From Calothrix sp. NIES-2100 (lineage in GTDB: Bacteria > Cyanobacteriota > Cyanobacteriia > Cyanobacteriales > Nostocaceae), in contig NZ_AP018178.1 in NCBI RefSeq assembly GCF_002368195.1, positions 1,434,238 to 1,498,237 of the forward strand: a DNA stretch of 64,000 nt. The letters are read 5' to 3'. This document shows, in pieces, positions 26,208 through 34,510 of the stretch. The position numbers and the translations under genes were made by a program. Numbering within the stretch: the first letter of the stretch is position 1; every line of letters starts with the position of its first letter. The notes under the pieces are model-generated. The model did not search any database, was not told the origin of the DNA, and saw only the letters and a list, made by a program, of their open reading frames with translations.

Positions 26208-26758
26208 TTATATTTTCGTTTGCTTTCCTATCTTTTGAATTGCTTTTTGTGCGTATATACTAACCTCCAGATCGGGATCGGCTAGGGCTTGTTGAAGGGC
26301 ATTTAGGGCTTCAATTTTACTCAAATTACCAAGAGCGATCGCAGCTTCTTTTCTCACATCTGAATACTCATCTGTTAGCGCTTCAATTAGTGCAGGTAAA
26401 GACTGTTTATTCGGTATTTTCTGCAATACTTGAATGGCAAATTTTCTCACCTGCCAATATTCATCTTTCAATGCTAATAGTACAGTAAGAATAATTTTAG
26501 GATCGGCGTGAAGTGCTAGAGGCTTGGCTGCATTGCGCCACACTTACCAATCTGTATCCCGTATTAAGTATTACTCAGTAAATTTACGATATCTGTATCC
26601 GCAAAATGACCTAAAGTTATAGCGATTTTTTGCACGGCGGTACTTTCGTCTTGCAAAGCCACAATGAGAGCATCAATAGCCGCCTCTTCTCCCAAGTGTT
26701 GCAGAGTTTTGACTGCGACGAGGCGATCGACTGATGTAAGCAATCGCAACATTTCCAA
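26208..26758 (-). pseudogene. HEAT-repeat (PBS lyase-like) protein, broken
   Basis: Two minus-strand frames (26758-26564 and 26543-26208) encode consecutive HEAT/Armadillo-type helical repeats, for instance TLQHLGEEAAIDALIVAL, VRKFAIQVLQKI, SLPALIEALTDE and VRKEAAIALGNL. They are in different frames; the first ends at a TAA near 26564, so at least one frameshift or deletion separates them. Such repeats form protein-protein interaction scaffolds, and in cyanobacteria the PBS-lyase subtype includes phycobilin-handling and regulatory proteins. No catalytic features. The start is uncertain (TTG at 26758 or ATG at 26752). Confidence 0.7.
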
Positions 26759-26910
26759 CCATTAATTTTTTTTCATAACCTATCTGGGATTGCTATAAAT
26801 TTTTTCAAAAATCAAAATGGATTGCCATATTTTCTATAATTTTATTAAACAGATATTGTGTTTTATTTGAAAAAATGATTAATTTCAGATCTCAATAGAG
26901 GTATTAACAG

Positions 26911-27852
26911 TTGAATTGGATAGTTTTCTGTTACTCTCTTCCCTCCAAATCTTCTTCCAGTCCGCGTGTAACGCTGTGGCGACGACTGCGACGAATCGGA
27001 GCCATCTCTCTTAAAAGTAGTATTTACGTTCTGCCCGATCGCGATGAGTGTATTGAATCTTTCCAATGGCTAGCGCAGGAAGTGCAACAAGCAAAGGGAG
27101 AAGCTTTAGTAATGCGGGTGGAACGATTTGAGGGACTAGCAGATGAAGAAATTATCGAATTATTTCGTCAAGCCAAGAGTGAAGAGTATCAAGAAATTGA
27201 AGCCCTAGCACTGGAATTGGAAAAATCTCTCAGTTCCAACTCCAGCTTACAAGACCGTAGCAGTTTGCTGGAAACTTTAGAAAAACTGCGAAGACAACAC
27301 AATGAAATTGCTCGTGTAGACTTTTTCGATTGTGTTGATGGACAACGCCTAACAATTATCTTAAACCGTATTGCTCAAGTCCTCTCTGCAACTTTATCTG
27401 AAGCTTTAGAGATTCCCCATCAAGCTATTGCTGAATACCAGAATAAAAGATGGGTGACTAGACCCAGACCATATATAGACCGTCTCGCCTGTATTTGGCT
27501 AATTCGCAGATTTATCAATCGAAATGCCGAAATTCGATATTCTCATGCTGTTGCACCTGATGAAATTTCCTTTGAAATGAAAGATGCCATATTTGGACAT
27601 TGTGGCAACCTTTGCACCTTTGAGGTGATGGCGAGAACATTTGGCTTGAATCAACCAGGAATACAAGCGATCGCAGAAATTGTACATGAAATTGACCTGC
27701 GAGATAGTCAGTATGCGCGTCCTGAAACCCCAGGAGTAGATGCGCTTTTGCAGGGTTGGTTTTTAGCAAACCTTTCTGACACTGAACTAGAAAGCTGTGG
27801 AAGCAAGCTATTTGAGGGTTTATATGCAGTGTTCTCCAAACAGCAGGGTTAA
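26911..27852 (+). CDS. chrB: Chromate resistance protein ChrB (N-terminal plus C-terminal domains)
   Basis: A 313-residue full-length ChrB-like protein. The N-terminal part (NWIVFCYSLPSKSSSSPRV, then a basic segment RLRRIGAISLKSSIYVLP) matches the ChrB N-terminal domain, and residues from about 180 (RWVTRPRPYIDRLACIWLI) match the ChrB C-terminal domain with the FGHCGNLCTFEVMA region. A linker helix (about 90-150) joins them. In other bacteria ChrB is a chromate-sensing repressor or helper for the ChrA pump. I use the TTG at 26911, as the family opens with NW. It leads a plus-strand gene set (MFS, ABM, ChrB C-terminal protein, cupin). No ChrA is present. Confidence 0.88.
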   Translation: MNWIVFCYSLPSKSSSSPRVTLWRRLRRIGAISLKSSIYVLPDRDECIESFQWLAQEVQQAKGEALVMRVERFEGLADEEIIELFRQAKSEEYQEIEALALELEKSLSSNSSLQDRSSLLETLEKLRRQHNEIARVDFFDCVDGQRLTIILNRIAQVLSATLSEALEIPHQAIAEYQNKRWVTRPRPYIDRLACIWLIRRFINRNAEIRYSHAVAPDEISFEMKDAIFGHCGNLCTFEVMARTFGLNQPGIQAIAEIVHEIDLRDSQYARPETPGVDALLQGWFLANLSDTELESCGSKLFEGLYAVFSKQQG

Positions 27853-27943
27853 GTAATGTGTAACAGTAGTTGCAATTTAAATAAACACCTATTACAGTAA
27901 ACAAAATATTTCCAGAGACTTTATCCCCACTCTTGCTTAGGCA

Positions 27944-29125
27944 ATGAAGTATTCTGCATTTCTGGTGCTGTGTTCTGTTGGGGGATTGGCAATTTTTAGC
28001 TCAACGATCGCTAAAAACCCAGTGTTGCCAATTTTGGCGCAAACATTGGGCGCAAATCCAGCGACAATAGGAGCGATCGCCGCAGCCTCAACACTAACTG
28101 GTATCCTAGTTAGTTTTCCAGCAGGCTTATTGAGTGATTATTGGGGTAGAAAACCCTTGCTACTATTAGCAGGAGTAGTATTTTGCAGCGCACCCCTAGC
28201 TTACTTGTTAGTGTCCACCCCTGGAGAATTGGCACTGGTACGGGTATATCACGGACGAGCAACGGCAATTCTCGGGCCAGTAGCAATGGCTTATGTCGCT
28301 GATTTAGCACCTACCCGTAGAGGAGAGCGATTAGGCTGGTATTCCTCTTTTACGTTGGGAGGAAGAGCGATCGCTCCGATAGTTGGCGGTTTACTCCTCA
28401 CTATCAGCACTTGGCAAGCTGTTTATGTAGTATGTGCGATCGCAGGGATTTTAGCTTTACTGGGAATGAAACTGCTACCTAACCAAACTTATGGAACAAA
28501 TCGTCAGCGAGAAGCTAGACAAAACTTATCTTTAAATCGAATGGCAATTAGTAAGATTTTTTACAATCGCACAATTCTCATTACCAGTTTAGTAGAAGCT
28601 GCTCAATTCGGAGCTTTTGGCGCGGTTGAAGCTTTCTTACCTCTATATGCATTGAGTGTTGGCATTGATAAAGCTGCTGTAGGATTGGTTTTTAGTAGCC
28701 AAGTTGGGGTAAAGGTATTAGCGCGTCCTTTGATGGGTCGAATCAGCGATCGTCATGGACGCAAGCGACAAATTATCTTGGGTCTGCTGCTTACTAGCGT
28801 ATCAACATTTTTATTTTATCAGACTAAAGCAGTATTTTTACTGATATTAATTTCTGCGGTGTTTGGATTGGGAATTGCGATCGCCTCTGCTGCCACATCC
28901 GCCTTAGTTGCAGATTTGGCTCCAGCAAACAGTCGTGGTACTGCATTAGGAATTATGAGCGCAATTATGGATATAGGTCAAGCCAGCGGCCCTATCTTGT
29001 TAGGAATCCTACTGATGTATACCTCTTATCAAATCAGCTTTAGCGTAGTTAGCGGATTACTTTTAGCTACTGCTGTGCTTTTTACGTTGACAGCAACAGA
29101 AACTTCTGCAAAATCGGAGGTTTGA
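27944..29125 (+). CDS. MFS transporter
   Basis: A 393-residue major-facilitator protein with twelve predicted helices. The loop 2-3 signature is visible (GLLSDYWGRKPLLL, about residues 61-74) and its counterpart in the second half is GRISDRHGRKRQII (near residue 265). It resembles proton-coupled efflux pumps of the DHA1 type. It lies 92 bases behind chrB and one base before the ABM gene, so it may do the work that ChrA does in classical chromate loci. That substrate assignment is inference; drug or metabolite efflux is equally possible. Confidence 0.9.
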   Translation: MKYSAFLVLCSVGGLAIFSSTIAKNPVLPILAQTLGANPATIGAIAAASTLTGILVSFPAGLLSDYWGRKPLLLLAGVVFCSAPLAYLLVSTPGELALVRVYHGRATAILGPVAMAYVADLAPTRRGERLGWYSSFTLGGRAIAPIVGGLLLTISTWQAVYVVCAIAGILALLGMKLLPNQTYGTNRQREARQNLSLNRMAISKIFYNRTILITSLVEAAQFGAFGAVEAFLPLYALSVGIDKAAVGLVFSSQVGVKVLARPLMGRISDRHGRKRQIILGLLLTSVSTFLFYQTKAVFLLILISAVFGLGIAIASAATSALVADLAPANSRGTALGIMSAIMDIGQASGPILLGILLMYTSYQISFSVVSGLLLATAVLFTLTATETSAKSEV

Positions 29126-29126
29126 A

Positions 29127-29438
29127 ATGGTTGTATTACCACCACAACCGCTGGTCTGTGTTCGTACTGTCGAGATCCCGAAAGAAAACGAACAAGCCTT
29201 CTTTGATTGGATCGAATCAAATCGGGAATTAAGGCAAAGATACGGCATTCTCATGGAGCGGATTCTCCAGCCTAGTGACGGTAAAGGAGACTGGTTAATT
29301 ATCACTATGTGGGAGAGCGAAGAAAAATTTGAGAAGTGGTTAGTTGCAAAAGAAAAGCCAGCCGTTGATGCTTCTCCAGGTCATGCTCTCGTCAAGTTTG
29401 GCAAAATCAAACGCTACAACACTCAAGCTGGTTATTAA
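29127..29438 (+). CDS. ABM-type dimeric alpha/beta barrel protein
   Basis: A 103-residue protein of the ferredoxin-like dimeric alpha/beta barrel kind (antibiotic biosynthesis monooxygenase or EthD relatives), recognised by its opening strand (LVCVRTVEIPKENEQAFFDWI) and WLIITMWESEEKFEKWL. Such proteins are cofactor-independent oxygenases or stress-related small enzymes. The start codon is one base after the MFS stop, so the two are translationally linked. A good SD site (GGAGG near 29115) supports the ATG. Confidence 0.75.
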   Translation: MVVLPPQPLVCVRTVEIPKENEQAFFDWIESNRELRQRYGILMERILQPSDGKGDWLIITMWESEEKFEKWLVAKEKPAVDASPGHALVKFGKIKRYNTQAGY

Positions 29439-29454
29439 AAGGAGAATCTATATT

Positions 29455-29916
29455 ATGAAATGGGTAACGCGCAAACAAATTCGAGTCAATCGCCTAGCAA
29501 CTGCTTGGCTAATCCAACGATTTGTAGATAAAGAAGCGGAGTTTATTTTTGTCGAGCCAGATCGAGTTGCTGAAGTCCAACAGTCCGATCGCGCCATTGG
29601 TTTTGATGCACCAGGAGCCAAGTATGCTCATGACAAAGGTGTTACCTCCTTTGAACAGATCATCCAAGATTATGGTTTGAGCGATGCTGTGTTAGCAGAA
29701 CTGGTCGAAATTGTTCACGCTGCTGATATCCCCGGAGCTATCGATCAAAGACCAGAAGCCAGTGGACTAAAAGCAATTAGCCACGGCTTTCCTTTAGTCA
29801 CCACTAACGATCGCGAAACTCTGCAAAAAGGATTCTTTATCTACGATTCTTTATATGCCTATTTGCAAGCACGCCAGTCTGCAAGCACCATACCAAAATC
29901 TGTTGGCGTAGGGTGA
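29455..29916 (+). CDS. Chromate resistance protein, ChrB C-terminal domain only
   Basis: A 153-residue protein matching only the ChrB C-terminal domain (MKWVTRKQIRVNRLATAWLIQRF), whereas the gene at 26911 carries both domains. Conserved acidic and His positions include FDAPGAKYAHDKGVTSFEQII and EIVHAADIPG. ATG 29455 is chosen because AAAGGAGAA lies eight bases upstream and the family begins MKWVTR; a longer frame would read into the ABM gene. Its exact activity is unsettled in the literature I recall. It is likely part of the same operon. Confidence 0.85.
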   Translation: MKWVTRKQIRVNRLATAWLIQRFVDKEAEFIFVEPDRVAEVQQSDRAIGFDAPGAKYAHDKGVTSFEQIIQDYGLSDAVLAELVEIVHAADIPGAIDQRPEASGLKAISHGFPLVTTNDRETLQKGFFIYDSLYAYLQARQSASTIPKSVGVG

Positions 29917-29966
29917 TAGGCGCGCATTCAAACAAGTTTTTCATCAAAATTAAGGAGCAATTAGCC

Positions 29967-30431
29967 ATGCAAACCGAAATTACCAATGAAATTGGTTTGA
30001 TTCCCTTACAAGCTGATACCAGTCTTTTAAAAGATCCGAAAAAATTCAGCAATGGCGACCTGAAAAGCCTAGAAGATATAGCTCAGTTCAACCCTCGTTT
30101 CTTTGTTCGGCGGCGGATTTTCTCTACCGACTCCATGCACTTTAATATCTACTGCATTGAGCCAGGACAATCCAACCCATTACACAAACACTCAGGAAGT
30201 GATGAAATTTGTTACTTTGTGCAAGGAACAGGAGATGTAATTGTTGGTGATGAAATTGCGGCTGTTGAACCTGGAGACTGCGTTCACATTCCCAAAGATG
30301 TAGGACATGAAATCATCAATACTGGTACAGAAAGAATGATTGTGGTTTTGGCTCAGTCTCCTCTTCCCTGTGCTCATGAGAAAGTACCCAACCCGCCAAC
30401 AGAATTTCGTCGAGTTAATATTAGCCGTTAA
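29967..30431 (+). CDS. Cupin domain protein
   Basis: A 154-residue single-domain cupin. Motif 1 contains PGQSNPLHKHSGSDEICYFVQG (metal-binding His, His and Glu), and motif 2 is GDCVHIPKDVGHEIIN with the fourth His. It could bind Fe or Mn and act as a small oxygenase, isomerase or ligand sensor. ATG 29967 with AAGGAG upstream is chosen over an earlier in-frame ATG. It is the last gene of the chromate-type cluster and is followed by a terminator at 30456. Confidence 0.88.
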   Translation: MQTEITNEIGLIPLQADTSLLKDPKKFSNGDLKSLEDIAQFNPRFFVRRRIFSTDSMHFNIYCIEPGQSNPLHKHSGSDEICYFVQGTGDVIVGDEIAAVEPGDCVHIPKDVGHEIINTGTERMIVVLAQSPLPCAHEKVPNPPTEFRRVNISR

Positions 30432-30455
30432 AGTTTTTGAGCTTTAACTAAGTAA

Positions 30456-30491
30456 CCTACCCAGATATTATTTGGGTAGGGTGACTTTTTT
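30456..30491 (+). terminator. Rho-independent terminator after the cupin gene
   Basis: An 8-bp stem (CCTACCCA / TGGGTAGG) with a 9-nt loop, followed by GTGAC and a run of six T residues. It lies 25 bases behind the cupin stop codon. Confidence 0.85.
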
Positions 30492-30528
30492 GCTTAATCA
30501 CGAAGACGATCGCAATACCAAATTTCTC

Positions 30529-31182
30529 TCACCGATACAACTTGTCATATTCGCTAGGTACTTTCCAACCAAAAGCTTTTGTCAGTCGGTTAGAAAGGCT
30601 AAATTGAGCTGCAATTTCGCCAGCTTCTAAAATTGCTTTATCAGAAAGCCCTGCTTGGCGTAATGGTTCAAGGTCTTCTGGAGAAAATTGACTAGAATTT
30701 TGGTTAATTTTAATCGCAAAGTTCACCAGGGCGAGTTCCCGTTCTGTGAGTGCAACTTCCTGATGGTTAAGTGCCAATGCATCAGGAAAAACTGGGTCTT
30801 TAATTACCTCTCGCAGATGTGCTTTGTGGGTAATAACGCAGGATTCACAGTGATTGGATGCAGAAGAGACGATCGCAATTATCTCTCGTTCCTTATGAGA
30901 AAGTTCTCCCTCTCCATGCATCAAAGCATTGTAGTAGTTGAACCAAAGCAGTAGATATTCGGGGTTGAGTGAATAGCCCAGAAAGAAACTATGAACAAAG
31001 CCAAAGCGATCGCGCTGTTCTTTAAATAATGCTTGTACTTGTGGCGGTAAAGTTGCTTCTTCAGGTACTTGTAACCATGAATTGACGGTAGCCTTCTGAT
31101 CTTGAATAGCTACAGATTTTGATTTGGCAACTTTTGCTTCAGGTGGCTGTAAAACCTTAGATTTGCGACTGTTTTTAACCAT
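30529..31182 (-). CDS. AhpD-like (carboxymuconolactone decarboxylase family) peroxidase-related protein
   Basis: A 217-residue helical protein with the AhpD-type redox motif CESCVITHK, whose two cysteines and the following His form the disulfide relay of alkylhydroperoxidase-like enzymes. I start at ATG 31182 (MVKNSRKSK); the longer frame begins in sequence that is not conserved in character. The N-terminal 40 residues are Lys/Ala-rich and probably flexible. It converges on the chromate-type cluster across the terminator at 30456 and may protect against peroxide made during metal or organic oxidation. Confidence 0.85.
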   Translation of the reverse strand: MVKNSRKSKVLQPPEAKVAKSKSVAIQDQKATVNSWLQVPEEATLPPQVQALFKEQRDRFGFVHSFFLGYSLNPEYLLLWFNYYNALMHGEGELSHKEREIIAIVSSASNHCESCVITHKAHLREVIKDPVFPDALALNHQEVALTERELALVNFAIKINQNSSQFSPEDLEPLRQAGLSDKAILEAGEIAAQFSLSNRLTKAFGWKVPSEYDKLYR

Positions 31183-31252
31183 AATCGTAAGTAAGTCGGT
31201 GGAAAAAAACCAAACTATGTTACGAAACGTAAATTGGCTTGAAACCCTTACC

Positions 31253-31280
31253 AATGACAAATGACAAATGACAAATGACA
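31253..31280. repeat. STRR, four copies of AATGACA
   Basis: Four exact tandem copies of AATGACA just upstream of the AhpD-like gene. A second block of mixed repeats (GAGGGGAGATGAGGGAG, AATGACAAATGAC, GCCCCATGCCCAATG types) lies at about 31330-31440, ending at the SfnB-like gene's stop. Confidence 0.85.
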
Positions 31281-31441
31281 GTCCTCGCCAGTTATGTTTA
31301 ATTGCACCGCCCTACTTACCTAAATAAATTGAGGGGAGATGAGGGAGACAAGGGGGACAAGGGAGATGAGGAAGCAGAGGATAAATGACCAATGACAAAT
31401 GACAAATGACTATTGCCCCATGCCCAATGCCCCATTCCCCA

Positions 31442-32650
31442 TTAAGAATACTGAGTAATAATCGGTAACTCTTGATTCAGCACCCAATTACCTATGTGAT
31501 TGAGTTTATAATCGACTGGATCGTGGAGGGTAAAGGTACGCAAGTCACGCCAATAGCGGTCAAAGCCGTATTTAGTAGCTGTGGATCTGGTACCCGTGAC
31601 TTCAAAGATACCGTTGGTGATATCCAATCCCACACGGGTAACTAAGGCTTTGGCAGAGAAAACGGCGATCGCTATTTCTCCTCTTTCCTCAAAAGTCAAA
31701 TCAGATCCTTTATCCCAAGCTTGTTGCACTTGGACGGCGGTGCGATCGCTCAAAGCAATTGCGGCTTGCAGTTGAGTCCAAAATTCCCCATAATGCCGCA
31801 AAATATATGGGTCTTTGCTGGCGCTGTCTACTCCAGAGGTAATCCAAGGTCTTGTTTGAGTTTTGGTATACTCTTTAGCCGCAGCTAGCGCCCCTTCTGC
31901 AATCCCCAAATAAATGTAGGTTTTGGTTAATTGAGCGATGATTCCCAAAAATGTAGCAAAAGCACTATCAGAAGGATGAGGATATCCCAGGATTTCATCT
32001 TTTTTTACCAAGATATCATGAAAGGTGAATGTATCACTATCTGTACGCCGCTGTCCGATATTGTCCCAATCTTGGTTAGAAACTACACCAGGCCTGTCTT
32101 TAGGAATGACAAATAACCAGGGTGCTTCTACCCCATCTTGGAGGGCAGAGAAGACACGCAAATCTGCGTAGGCGCAGCCCGTCGTAGACATCGCCACACC
32201 AGTACCAAAGCTTTTTACCCCATCAACCCGGAAATTTTCGCCATCGGGGGTAATTTTCAGTCTGGTATCCCTTGTATTGATGGCATTTGCCCAAAAGAGA
32301 TTTTTTTCGGCTGTTTCGCGGTAATATCTTTCTTTTTGCTCTGATGTGCCAGAGACATGAGCTAAAGCTGTTAAATTTAAGTGATTGCCGTACAACTGTC
32401 CAACAGAACCATCTGCGGTTGACAGTTGTTGAATCACCTTAAAAGCTTCTACCCAAGTTGCACCAGTCCCGCCATATTCTTTGGGTACGACTAAAGGTAA
32501 TAAGCCACTTTCCCGCAACAGTTGAATTTCTATATCGGGAATTCCCGCTTTTTGGTCTCTTTGGACTGCGGTAGCTGTAAGTTCCGCAGCTACAGAAGAT
32601 GCTATTCCAATCCAATCTTGAGATTCTTCTTTAACTAATAGTTGCACCAT
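31442..32650 (-). CDS. Acyl-CoA-dehydrogenase-fold monooxygenase (SfnB/DszC-like)
   Basis: A 402-residue flavoprotein with the acyl-CoA dehydrogenase fold, closest in character to the SfnB/DszC group that oxidises organosulfur compounds with reduced flavin and oxygen. Landmarks are LLPLVVPKEYGGTGATWVEAFKVI near residues 50-71, the flavin loop near KSFGTGVA, and GIFEVTGTRSTATKYGFDRYWRD near residues 350-372. A 9-residue insertion at about residues 155-163 corresponds to a known dispersed repeat (32165-32191), in frame. It lies 24 bases behind the ssuB remnant on the same strand. Confidence 0.85.
   Translation of the reverse strand: MVQLLVKEESQDWIGIASSVAAELTATAVQRDQKAGIPDIEIQLLRESGLLPLVVPKEYGGTGATWVEAFKVIQQLSTADGSVGQLYGNHLNLTALAHVSGTSEQKERYYRETAEKNLFWANAINTRDTRLKITPDGENFRVDGVKSFGTGVAMSTTGCAYADLRVFSALQDGVEAPWLFVIPKDRPGVVSNQDWDNIGQRRTDSDTFTFHDILVKKDEILGYPHPSDSAFATFLGIIAQLTKTYIYLGIAEGALAAAKEYTKTQTRPWITSGVDSASKDPYILRHYGEFWTQLQAAIALSDRTAVQVQQAWDKGSDLTFEERGEIAIAVFSAKALVTRVGLDITNGIFEVTGTRSTATKYGFDRYWRDLRTFTLHDPVDYKLNHIGNWVLNQELPIITQYS
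32165..32191 (-). repeat. Dispersed 27-bp repeat inserted in frame inside the SfnB-like gene
   Basis: On the minus strand the block reads ATGTCTACGACGGGCTGCGC followed by CTACGCA, a repeat I recognise from intergenic regions of many filamentous cyanobacteria. It encodes MSTTGCAYA and separates GTGVA from DLRVFSA, which would be contiguous in relatives. Because it is 27 bases long, the frame is kept. Confidence 0.75.
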
Positions 32651-32674
32651 CGCGCCTCTTAATTACGAATTTTT

Positions 32675-33274
32675 CTAAGCTGCTTCCGAATCTAGGGCAT
32701 AATCAGGCGAGCGATCGCTATCTTGTTTCGTCATCACTCGTTGTAAAATCTTCTCCACCGTCTTCGCAAATTCTGCATCTCCCCGAGAACGAGGACGGGG
32801 AAAATCAATCTTGAGATCTAGACCAATTTGACCATCTTCAATCAACACCACTCGGTCTGCTAACACTACCGCTTCTTCCACATCATGGGTAATTAGCAAT
32901 GCCGTAAATTGCTGTTCTTGCCATAAATTTTCTAATAATTGCTGCATTTCAATGCGGGTTAAGGCATCTAGCGCCCCTAATGGTTCATCTAGCAGCAATA
33001 GCGAAGGATGACTAGTTAAAGCTCTAGCTAACGCCACCCGTTGCCGTTGTCCACCAGAAAGGACAGAAGGCCATTCGTTAGCCCTGTCTTCTAATCCCAC
33101 CGCCCGCAATACTTGTAAAGCCGTCTGCTTTGCTGCCACTTTGGAACTAGAACCCAGTAAGCCTAATTCCACATTAGCAATCACTCGCTGCCAAGGTAGA
33201 AGTCGCGAATCTTGAAACATCATCCTGATAGTGGGATTTATCTGCTTGTGGGATTGTTCATCATTCAAAAACAC
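32675..33274 (-). pseudogene. ssuB: Aliphatic sulfonate ABC ATPase (SsuB-type), N-terminus deleted
   Basis: About 200 codons match an SsuB-type ATPase from VFLNDE onward: Q-loop RMMFQDSRLLPWQRV, signature LSGGQRQRVALA, Walker B LLLLDEPLGALD and H-loop LLITHDVEEA. The first 60-70 residues, including Walker A, are missing, so ATP binding should be lost. The break point lies at about 33270-33275, where the homology switches directly to the 3' part of an LLM monooxygenase gene in the opposite orientation. A GTG at 33274 is the only start and has no SD. Confidence 0.85.
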
Positions 33275-33445
33275 ACCCCGGCGGGGTTAGTTGGTAGTTA
33301 TGACACCGTAGCCGCGAGAATTGCAGATTTTGTGGAAGTAGGTGTAGATACCTTCATGCTGCAATTCCAACCTTTTCCCCCAGAAATGAAACGTTTTGCT
33401 GAAGAAGTAATGCCACGAGTGCGATCGCGAGAACTCGTAGCTTAA
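33275..33445 (+). pseudogene. LLM flavin monooxygenase (SsuD/SfnG-like), C-terminal remnant
   Basis: About 56 codons resembling the end of an alkanesulfonate or sulfone monooxygenase: GLVGSYDTVAARIADFVEVG and FPPEMKRFAEEVMPRVR. Roughly 300 N-terminal residues are missing. The homology begins at about 33275, exactly where the divergent ssuB remnant begins, so a single deletion removed both 5' ends and their shared promoter region. It is followed after 24 bases by the ferritin-like gene. Confidence 0.75.
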
Positions 33446-33469
33446 TCTGCAATAATCAAGGAAAGTTTT

Positions 33470-34285
33470 ATGAGTGCAACTTTAACTCGCCCAGCTTGGA
33501 CAACTGAGTTTGAAATTGAAACCATCGATAAAATCATTGCCAAACACGCCCCAAATTTTCCTACTACTCGCATTCAAGAACCGCGACAATTAACAACAGC
33601 AGAAGAGTTCGAGAAATTCTATCGCTTCCGCATTGGTGGCGCAGCCCACGACTTATATATTGTCCAAGTTTGTAGCAAAATTATTGACCAAATACCCGAC
33701 CCAGAACTGCACCTATTTTTAAGCCGTCAAATAGGTGATGATGGCGCACACGCCCAATTTACTCGTCAACGAGTTTGGGAATTATCAGGACAAGACCCTA
33801 CAGCAAAGATTGTAGAAGAAGTAAAAAATTACTGGGAATTTATGGGCGATTTACCCATTCGTAATTGGTTGGGTTTCATAGCCTTTGAATTACATTATGA
33901 ACTGCATATAGTCGCCCAGCTAATTTTAAACAGCCGTACTACAAAAATTGTCGATCCAGTAACTTCTAAATTTGCCAGTCAGACAATTTTACCTGATGAA
34001 GCCGTTCATCGTTTTGGAGTTTTAGCTTGGTGGCAAAGTAAATATGATAAAGCCTCACCAACAGAAAAAGCAGAAATAGCCGCCCAGTTATTAGAACTAG
34101 ACGAAGAAGGACAACGACGACGCAATCCTTATTTACAAAAACATTTGCAAATTGTCCACGATGCGACTGGTGCAGAAATTGAAGGAATTGGAGTCATATA
34201 TGATGCTTGGCGACGGGAAGTATTCTCTTATTTTCTAGATATTCCCATTGCCAAACTTCCTCAACTTGTGAGTGTGAGTGAGTGA
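33470..34285 (+). CDS. Ferritin-like diiron protein, unknown function
   Basis: A 271-residue helical protein with a set of helices bearing paired Glu/Asp and His residues: GGAAHDLYIVQ (about 55-65), GDDGAHAQF (about 89-97), FELHYELHIVAQ (about 139-150) and PDEAVHRFG (about 170-178). This arrangement is typical of ferritin-like diiron oxidases. The exact family is not known to me. It has an intact frame and a terminator at 34328. It sits in the sulfur region between remnants of ssuD-like and ssuA genes and was probably cotranscribed with the monooxygenase whose 5' part is lost, so its own promoter may be gone. Confidence 0.8.
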   Translation: MSATLTRPAWTTEFEIETIDKIIAKHAPNFPTTRIQEPRQLTTAEEFEKFYRFRIGGAAHDLYIVQVCSKIIDQIPDPELHLFLSRQIGDDGAHAQFTRQRVWELSGQDPTAKIVEEVKNYWEFMGDLPIRNWLGFIAFELHYELHIVAQLILNSRTTKIVDPVTSKFASQTILPDEAVHRFGVLAWWQSKYDKASPTEKAEIAAQLLELDEEGQRRRNPYLQKHLQIVHDATGAEIEGIGVIYDAWRREVFSYFLDIPIAKLPQLVSVSE

Positions 34286-34327
34286 TGCAATAGAGTTAGT
34301 GTTTCCAAACGTGTTCTCTTTGTAATC

Positions 34328-34352
34328 GCCCCCGATTGGGGGCTTTCTGAAA
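34328..34352 (+). terminator. Terminator-like hairpin after the ferritin-like gene
   Basis: A 6-bp G/C stem (GCCCCC / GGGGGC) with a 4-nt loop (GATT), followed by TTTCT. It lies 43 bases beyond the stop codon. Confidence 0.75.
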
Positions 34353-34382
34353 ATCTTTAATTAATAAAAAACAATTTTGTAG

Positions 34383-34410
34383 GGTGTGTTGTCGCGTAGC
34401 GCAACGCACC
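34383..34410. repeat. Short palindrome GGTGTGTTG ... CAACGCACC
   Basis: A 9-bp stem with one G-T pair and a 10-nt loop containing GCGTAGCG, a frequent intergenic repeat of cyanobacteria. I do not assign a function. Confidence 0.7.
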
Positions 34411-34510
34411 GTCCGCGATTATCGATACTAAATATTGTATTTGACATTAAATTTTTAGCCCAAACAATATTTTAACTTTTTCCAAACAATCATAATGCTA
34501 AGGAGTACCT

